64,000 nucleotides of DNA from the NCBI GenBank assembly GCA_030248135.1, contig JASANC010003348.1:202382-266381 (forward strand), read 5' to 3'. The stretch is from Theristus sp. LFF4_11 (lineage: Eukaryota > Nematoda > Chromadorea > Monhysterida > Xyalidae). Position 1 is the stretch's first letter. Every line of letters begins with the position of its first letter. The position numbers and the translations under genes were made by a program. Below are positions 55,898 to 64,000 of this stretch, piece after piece. Below the pieces are notes generated by a model, which saw nothing but the letters and a program-made list of their open reading frames with translations, was not told the origin of the DNA and searched no databases.

Positions 55898-57290
55898 ATA
55901 TAAAATTTCAGGCCCCAACTCCACTCTGTCTGCGCGGTAGACTAAAAAAACCTCTGAAAAATGCTAAAATCGCGGGTTTTTTGGAATTAAAAAATCGCCA
56001 TTGCTTTTTGCTGAATCGTGCAAACTTAAAAATTAACACAGTTGTTTACAAAAGCATGGAGAATATTGTGTTAAAAAATCTCACCAATCGGATTAGGCGC
56101 AAATTGGTTTAGGGCCACTTTTTTGCCAGAAAAGGGCCAAAAACATCAAAAATCGCGGTTTTTTGGGCACCATTTCCACTTCGTGTAGAATACGAACTAG
56201 AAAATTTGCAAAAATAATTGCCAAGAGAAACTGAAAATTGTGTTAAAATTTTAGGCCAATCGGCCCGTTCGTTTATTGCTTCTGGGCACCATCTTTGACC
56301 TCAAAAAAGGCCAAAATCATCAAAATCGGTAATGTTTAATGCGCCACCGCTGTTTTAGGAATCGTGCAAGCTCAGAAATTGAACAGAGTATTTCTGCAGG
56401 TCTAGTTGACATTGTGTTAAAAAATCTCACCAATCGGATTAGGCGCAAATTGGTTTTGGGCCACTTTTTTGCTAGAAGAAAAGGGCCAAAAACATCAAAA
56501 ATCGCGGTTTTTTGGGCACCATTGCCACTTCATGTAGAATACGAACTAGAAAAGTAGCACAAATAATTGAAAAAAAAAACTGAAAACTGTGTTAAAATTT
56601 TAGGCCAATCGGCCTATTTGTTATTTGGTTCTGGGCATCATCTTTGACCTCAAAAAAGGCCAAAATCATCAAAATCGGTAATGTTTTCTGCGCCACCGCT
56701 GTTTTAGGAATCGTGCAAGCTCAGAAATTGAACAGAGTATTTCTGCAGGTCTAGTTGACATTGTGTTAAAAAATCTCACCAATCGGATTAGGCGCAAATT
56801 GGTTTTGGGCCACTTTTTTGCCAGAAAAGGGCAAAAAAACATCAAAAATCGCGGTTTTTTGGGCACCATTTCCACTTCGTGCAAAATACGAACTAGAAAA
56901 TTTGCAAAAATAATTGCCAAGAGAAACTGAAAACTGTGTTAAAATTTTAGGCCAATCGGCCTATTCGTTAATTGGTTCTGGGCACCATCTTTGACCTCAA
57001 AAAAAACCAAAATCATCAAAATCGGTAATGTTTTCTGCGCCACCGCTGTTTTAGGAATCGTGCAAGCTCAGAAATTGAACAAAGTAATTCTGCAGGTCTA
57101 GTTGACATTGTGTTAAAAAATCTTGCCAATCGGATTAGGCGCCAATTGGTTTTGGGCTACATATTTGGTTTAAAACATGAGATTTGGCAGAAAATGGGTA
57201 ATTCTTTCCGAACTCAAAACTTCTGGAAGCCACCTCGAGGTCTGAAATTTTGGCAAACGGGGAGTTTTCGTACCCGCTTGTTCCGAAAAT
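55898..57290 (+). repeat. Satellite array, left (plus-oriented) arm, four monomers
   Basis: The marker CCAATCGGATTAGGCGC recurs at about 56087, 56432, 56782 and 57127. The outer end (TATAAAATTTCAGGCCCC, GTCTGCGCGGTAGACTAAA) is the inverse of the right edge of the window. The last monomer degenerates after 57140. Confidence 0.9.
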
Positions 57291-57430
57291 TGCATTGAAA
57301 ACATGACTCGAGATTGCTACTGTGCCCTAAACGCACACGCTATGGGGACAAAGAAGGACAATTTTTTCAAAAATTCTTAAGTAAAGTTTTTTATGGAAAT
57401 GAGTCTTAGTGTCGAATCAAAGCAACCTTA
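57291..57430. repeat. Inversion centre between the satellite arms
   Basis: About 140 bp of non-monomer sequence in which the array switches from plus to minus orientation. Confidence 0.75.
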
Positions 57431-60400
57431 TTATTTGTGCTACTTTTCTAGTTCGTATTCCACACGAAGTGGCAATGGTGCCCAAAAAACCGCGATTTTT
57501 GACGTTTTTGGCCCTTTTCTGGCAAAAAAGTGGCCCAAAACCAATTTGCGCCTAATCCGATTGGTGAGATTTTTTAACACAATGTCAACTAGACCTGCAG
57601 AAATACTCTGTTCAATTTCTGAGCTTGCACGATTTTTAAAACAGCGGTGGCGCAGAAAACATTACCGATTTTAATGATTTTGGCCTTTTTTGAGGTTAAA
57701 GATGGTCCCCAGAAGCAATAAACGAACGGGCCGATTGGCCTAAAATTTTAACACAGTTTTCAGTTTCTCTTGGCAATTATTTTTACTAATTTTCTAGTTC
57801 GTATTCTACACGAAGTGGAAATGGTGCCCAAAAAACCGCGATTTTTGATGTTTTTGGCCCTTTTCTAGCAAAAAAGTGGCCCAAAACCAATTTGCGCCTA
57901 ATCCGATTGGTGAGATTTTTTAACACAATGTCAACTAGACCTGCAGAAATACTCTGTTCAATTTCTGAGCTTGCACGATTCTTAAAATAGCGGTGGCGCA
58001 TTAAACAGTACCGATTTTGATGATTTTGTCCTTTTTTGAGGTCAAACATGGTGCCCAGAACCAATTAACAAATAGGCCGATTGGCCTAAAATTTTAACAC
58101 AGCATTCAGTTTCTCTTGGCAATTATTTGTGCAAATTTTCTAGTTCGTATTCCACTTGAAGTGGCAATATTGCCCAAAAAACCGCGATTTTTGATGTTTT
58201 TGGCTCTTTTCTGGCAAAAAAGTGGCCCAAAACCAATTTGCGCCTAATCCGATTGGTGAGATTTTTTAACACAATGTCAACTAGACCTGCAGAAATACTC
58301 TGTTTAATTTCTGAGCTTGCACGATTCTTAAAATAGCGGTGGCGCATTAAACATTACCGATTTTGATGATTTTGGCCTTTTTTGAGGTCAAAGATGGTGC
58401 CCAGAACCAAATAACAAATAGGCCGATTGGCCTAAAATTTTAACACAGTTTTCAGTTTCTTTTGGCAATTATTTGTGCTACTTTTCTTGTTCGTATTCCA
58501 CATGAAGTGGCAATGGTGCCCAAAAAACCGCGATTTTTGATGTTTTTGGCCCTTTTCTTCTAGCAAAAAAGTGGCCCAAAACCAATTTGCGCCTAATCCG
58601 ATTGGTGAGATTTTTTAACACAATGTCAACTAGACCTGCAGAAATACTCTGTTTAATTTCTGAGCTTGCACGATTCTTAAAATAGCGGTGGCGCATTAAA
58701 CATTACCGATTTTGATGATTTTGGCCTTTTTTGAGGTCAAAGATGGTGCCCAGAACCAAATAACAAATAGGCCGATTGGCCTAAAATTTTAACACAGTTT
58801 TCAGTTTCTTTTGGCAATTATTTGTGCTACTTTTCTTGTTCGTATTCCACATGAAGTGGCAATGGTGCCCAAAAAACCGCGATTTTTGATGTTTTTGGCC
58901 CTTTTCTTCTAGCAAAAAAGTGGCCCAAAACCAATTTGCGCCTAATCCGATTGGTGAGATTTTTTAACACAATGTCAACTAGACCTGCAGAAATACTCTG
59001 TTCAATTTCTGAGCTTGCACGATTCCTAAAACAGCGGTGGCGCATTAAACATTACCGATTTTGATGATTTTGGCCTTTTTTGAGGTCAAAGATGGTGCCC
59101 AGAAGCAATAAACAAACGGACCGATTGGCCTAAAATTTTAACACAGTTTTCAGTTTCTCTTGGCAATTATTTTTGCAAATTTTCTAGTTCGTATTCTACA
59201 CGAAGTGGAAATGGTGCCCAAAAAACCGCGATTTTTGATGTTTTTGGCCCTTTTCTGGCAAAAAAGTGGCCCAAAACCAATTTGCGCCTAATCCGATTGG
59301 TGAGATTTTTTTAACACAATGTCAACTAGACCTGCAGAAATACTCTGTTCAATTTCTGAGCTTGCACGATTTTTAAAACAGCGGTGGCGCAGAAAACATT
59401 ACCGATTTTAATGATTTTGGCCTTTTTTGAGGTTAAAGATGGTCCCCAGAAGCAATAAACGAACGGGCCGATTGGCCTAAAATTTTAACACAGTTTTCAG
59501 TTTCTCTTGGCAATTATTTTTACTAATTTTCTAGTTCGTATTCTACACGAAGTGGAAATGGTGCCCAAAAAACCGCGATTTTTGATGTTTTTGGCCCTTT
59601 TCTAGCAAAAAAGTGGCCCAAAACCAATTTGCGCCTAATCCGATTGGTGAGATTTTTTAACACAATGTCAACTAGACCTGCAGAAATACTCTGTTCAATT
59701 TCTGAGCTTGCACGATTCTTAAAATAGCGGTGGCGCATTAAACAGTACCGATTTTGATGATTTTGTCCTTTTTTGAGGTCAAACATGGTGCCCAGAACCA
59801 ATTAACAAATAGGCCGATTGGCCTAAAATTTTAACACAGCATTCAGTTTCTCTTGGCAATTATTTGTGCAAATTTTCTAGTTCGTATTCCACTTGAAGTG
59901 GCAATATTGCCCAAAAAACCGCGATTTTTGATGTTTTTGGCTCTTTTCTGGCAAAAAAGTGGCCCAAAACCAATTTGCGCCTAATCCGATTGGTGAGATT
60001 TTTTAACACAATGTCAACTAGACCTGCAGAAATACTCTGTTTAATTTCTGAGCTTGCACGATTCTTAAAATAGCGGTGGCGCATTAAACATTACCGATTT
60101 TGATGATTTTGGCCTTTTTTGAGGTCAAAGATGGTGCCCAGAACCAAATAACAAATAGGCCGATTGGCCTAAAATTTTAACACAGTTTTCAGTTTCTTTT
60201 GGCAATTATTTGTGCTACTTTTCTTGTTCGTATTCCACATGAAGTGGCAATGGTGCCCAAAAAACCGCGATTTTTGATGTTTTTGGCCCTTTTCTTCTAG
60301 CAAAAAAGTGGCCCAAAACCAATTTGCGCCTAATCCGATTGGTGAGATTTTTTAACACAATGTCAACTAGACCTGCAGAAATACTCTGTTTAATTTCTGA

Positions 60401-63400
60401 GCTTGCACGATTTTTAAAATAGCGGTGGCGCATTAAACATTACCGATTTTGATGATTTTGGCCTTTTTTGAGGTCAAAGATGGTGCCCAGAACCAAATAA
60501 CAAATAGGCCGATTGGCCTAAAATTTTAACACAGTTTTCAGTTTCTTTTGGCAATTATTTGTGCTACTTTTCTTGTTCGTATTCCACATGAAGTGGCAAT
60601 GGTGCCCAAAAAACCGCGATTTTTGATGTTTTTGGCCCTTTTCTTCTAGCAAAAAAGTGGCCCAAAACCAATTTGCGCCTAATCCGATTGGTGAGATTTT
60701 TTAACACAATGTCAACTAGACCTGCAGAAATACTCTGTTCAATTTCTGAGCTTGCACGATTCCTAAAACAGCGGTGGCGCATTAAACATTACCGATTTTG
60801 ATGATTTTGGCCTTTTTTGAGGTCAAAGATGGTGCCCAGAAGCAATAAACAAACGGACCGATTGGCCTAAAATTTTAACACAGTTTTCAGTTTCTCTTGG
60901 CAATTATTTTTGCAAATTTTCTAGTTCGTATTCTACACGAAGTGAAATGGTGCCCAAAAAACCGCGATTTTTGATGTTTTTGGCCCTTTTCTGGCAAAAA
61001 AGTGGCCCAAAACCAATTTGCGCCTAATCCGATTGGTGAGATTTTTTTAACACAATGTCAACTAGACCTGCAGAAATACTCTGTTCAATTTCTGAGCTTG
61101 CACGATTTTTAAAACAGCGGTGGCGCAGAAAACATTACCGATTTTAATGATTTTGGCCTTTTTTGAGGTTAAAGATGGTCCCCAGAAGCAATAAACGAAC
61201 GGGCCGATTGGCCTAAAATTTTAACACAGTTTTCAGTTTCTCTTGGCAATTATTTTTACTAATTTTCTAGTTCGTATTCTACACGAAGTGGAAATGGTGC
61301 CCAAAAAACCGCGATTTTTGATGTTTTTGGCCCTTTTCTAGCAAAAAAGTGGCCCAAAACCAATTTGCGCCTAATCCGATTGGTGAGATTTTTTAACACA
61401 ATGTCAACTAGACCTGCAGAAATACTCTGTTCAATTTCTGAGCTTGCACGATTCTTAAAATAGCGGTGGCGCATTAAACAGTACCGATTTTGATGATTTT
61501 GTCCTTTTTTGAGGTCAAACATGGTGCCCAGAACCAATTAACAAATAGGCCGATTGGCCTAAAATTTTAACACAGCATTCAGTTTCTCTTGGCAATTATT
61601 TGTGCAAATTTTCTAGTTCGTATTCCACTTGAAGTGGCAATATTGCCCAAAAAACCGCGATTTTTGATGTTTTTGGCTCTTTTCTGGCAAAAAAGTGGCC
61701 CAAAACCAATTTGCGCCTAATCCGATTGGTGAGATTTTTTAACACAATGTCAACTAGACCTGCAGAAATACTCTGTTTAATTTCTGAGCTTGCACGATTC
61801 TTAAAATAGCGGTGGCGCATTAAACATTACCGATTTTGATGATTTTGGCCTTTTTTGAGGTCAAAGATGGTGCCCAGAACCAAATAACAAATAGGCCGAT
61901 TGGCCTAAAATTTTAACACAGTTTTCAGTTTCTTTTGGCAATTATTTGTGCTACTTTTCTTGTTCGTATTCCACATGAAGTGGCAATGGTGCCCAAAAAA
62001 CCGCGATTTTTGATGTTTTTGGCCCTTTTCTTCTAGCAAAAAAGTGGCCCAAAACCAATTTGCGCCTAATCCGATTGGTGAGATTTTTTAACACAATGTC
62101 AACTAGACCTGCAGAAATACTCTGTTCAATTTCTGAGCTTGCACGATTCCTAAAACAGCGGTGGCGCATTAAACATTACCGATTTTGATGATTTTGGCCT
62201 TTTTTGAGGTCAAAGATGGTGCCCAGAAGCAATAAACAAACGGACCGATTGGCCTAAAATTTTAACACAGTTTTCAGTTTCTCTTGGCAATTATTTTTGC
62301 AAATTTTCTAGTTCGTATTCTACACGAAGTGGAAATGGTGCCCAAAAAACCGCGATTTTTGATGTTTTTGGCCCTTTTCTGGCAAAAAAGTGGCCCAAAA
62401 CCAATTTGCGCCTAATCCGATTGGTGAGATTTTTTTAACACAATGTCAACTAGACCTGCATAAATACTCTGTTCAATTTCTGAGCTTGCACGATTCCTAA
62501 AACAGCGGTGGCGCAGAAAACATTACCGATTTTAATGATTTTGGCCTTTTTTGAGGTCAAAGATAGTCCCCAGAAGCAATAAACGAACGGGCCGATTGGC
62601 CTAAAATTTTAACACAGTTTTCAGTTTCTCTTGGCAATTATTTTTACTAATTTTCTAGTTCGTATTCTACACGAAGTGGAAATGGTGCCCAAAAAACCGC
62701 GATTTTTGATGTTTTTGGCCCTTTTCTAGCAAAAAAGTGGCCCAAAACCAATTTGCGCCTAATCCGATTGGTGAGATTTTTTAACACAATGTCAACTAGA
62801 CCTGCAGAAATACTCTGTTCAATTTCTGAGCTTGCACGATTCTTAAAATAGCGGTGGCGCATTAAACAGTACCGATTTTGATGATTTTGGCCTTTTTTGA
62901 GGTCAAAGATGGTGTCCAGAACCAATTAACAAATAGGCCCATTGGCCTAAAATTTTAACACAACATTCAGTTTCTCTTGGCAATTATTTGTGCAAATTTT
63001 CTAGTTCGTATTCCACTTGAAGTGGCAATAATGCCCAAAAAACCGCGATTTTTGATGTTTTTGGCTCTTTTCTGGCAAAAAAAGTGGCCCAAAACCAATT
63101 TGCGCCTAATCCGATTGGTGAGATTTTTTAACACAATGTCAACTAGACCTGCAGAAATACTCTGTTTAATTTCTGAGCTTGCACGATTCTTAAAATAGCG
63201 GTGGCGCATTAAACATTACCGATTTTGATGATTTTGGCCTTTTTTGAGGTCAAAGATGATGCCCAGAACCAAATAACAAATAGGCCGATTGGCCTAAAAT
63301 TTTAACACAGTTTTCAGTTTTTTTGGCAATTATTTGTGCTACTTTTCTAGTTCGTATTCTACATGAAGTGGCAATGGTGCCCAAAAAACCGCGATTTTTG

Positions 63401-64000
63401 ATGTTTTTGACCCTTTTCTTCTAGCAAAAAAGTGGCCCAAAACCAATTTGCGCCTAATCCGATTGGTGAGATTTTTTAACACAATGTCAACTAGACCTGC
63501 AGAAATACTCTGTTCAATTTCTGAGCTTGCACGATTCCTAAAACAGCGGTGGCGCATTAAACATTACCGATTTTGATGATTTTGGCCTTTTTTGAGGTCA
63601 AAGATGGTGCCCAGAAGCAATAAACAAACGGGCCGATTGGCCTAAAATTTTAACACAGCTTTCAGTTTCTCTTGGCAATTATTTTTGCAAATTTTCTAGT
63701 TCGTATTCTACACGAAGTGGAAATGGTGCCCAAAAAACCGCGATTTTTGATGTTTTTGGCCCTTTTCTGGCAAAAAAAGTGGCCCAAAACCAATTTGCGC
63801 CTAATCCGATTGGTGAGATTTTTTAACACAATATTCTCCATGCTTTTGTGAACAACTGTGCCAATTTTTGGGTTTGCACAATTCAGCAAAAAGCAATGGC
63901 GATTTTTTAATTCCAAAAAATCCGCGATTTTAGCATTTTTTTAGAGGTTTTTTTAGTCTACCGCGCAGACAGAGTGGAGTTGGGGCCTGAAATTTTATAC
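57431..64000 (-). repeat. Satellite array, right (minus-oriented) arm, about 19 monomers of ~350 bp with five-monomer higher-order repeats
   Basis: The inverse marker GCGCCTAATCCGATTGG recurs every 338-355 bp from about 57547 to 63796. Monomer types repeat as blocks of five: equivalent points at 57786, 59523 and 61259 are 1,737 and 1,736 bp apart, then 62647 is only 1,388 bp on because one monomer (the third type) is missing. Blocks are almost identical, monomers within a block less so. The terminal 165 bp are the inverse of the left-arm outer end and run off the window edge. Confidence 0.92.

Noticed and set aside
57786..63916. A 72-92 codon minus-strand ORF present in most satellite monomers
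   Set aside because: Copies are too similar to give independent evidence of selection; some monomers break it by 1 bp changes, and the protein resembles nothing I know.

Overview
The window is nuclear DNA of an animal, most likely a nematode. Every gene is split by introns with GT..AG borders and TTTCAG-type acceptors. A degenerate array of TTAGGC, the nematode telomere unit, sits in an intron. The genes are neuronal and metazoan. The repeat load (two SINE families, several inverted-repeat elements, a non-LTR reverse transcriptase, an 8 kb satellite) points to a large, repeat-rich genome rather than a compact Caenorhabditis-like one; the exact species is not inferred. All gene models were built by eye from splice signals, reading phase and remembered family similarity; no search was run.

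Layout. 1-1.15 kb: last three exons of a NIPA/ZC3HC1-type zinc protein (+). 1.15-8.5 kb: intergenic, with one small MITE. 8.5-18.4 kb: the cholinergic gene locus (+), an intronless vesicular acetylcholine transporter followed by a complete 17-coding-exon choline acetyltransferase. 19.6-25.2 kb (-): a small unrecognised three-exon gene, a membrane-anchor exon, a 1.1 kb inverted-repeat DNA transposon and a Ly6/three-finger-type secreted or surface protein. 25.7-31.6 kb (+): a 14-exon homologue of vertebrate C18orf63 (DUF4708). 32.7-36.1 kb (-): a complete five-exon rhodopsin-like GPCR. 36.1-45.8 kb: no gene that I can support. 45.8-50.3 kb (-): a complete ten-exon Cys-loop ligand-gated channel subunit of nicotinic type. 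50.5-55.6 kb: a repeat nest (5'-truncated non-LTR element, two minisatellites, hAT-like poly-G elements, a second SINE). 55.9-64.0 kb: a palindromic ~350 bp satellite with a 1.74 kb higher-order period, running off the right edge.

Functionally, ChAT makes acetylcholine and VAChT loads it into synaptic vesicles, and the two share a locus as in C. elegans, insects and vertebrates. The nicotinic-type channel 27 kb away and the peptide-type GPCR fit a neuronal neighbourhood, but no co-regulation is shown by the sequence. Transposable elements sit mostly inside introns; three copies of one tRNA-derived SINE and at least four copies of a TGACGTCA-bearing MITE lie in introns of the channel, GPCR, Ly6, C18orf63-like and ChAT genes.
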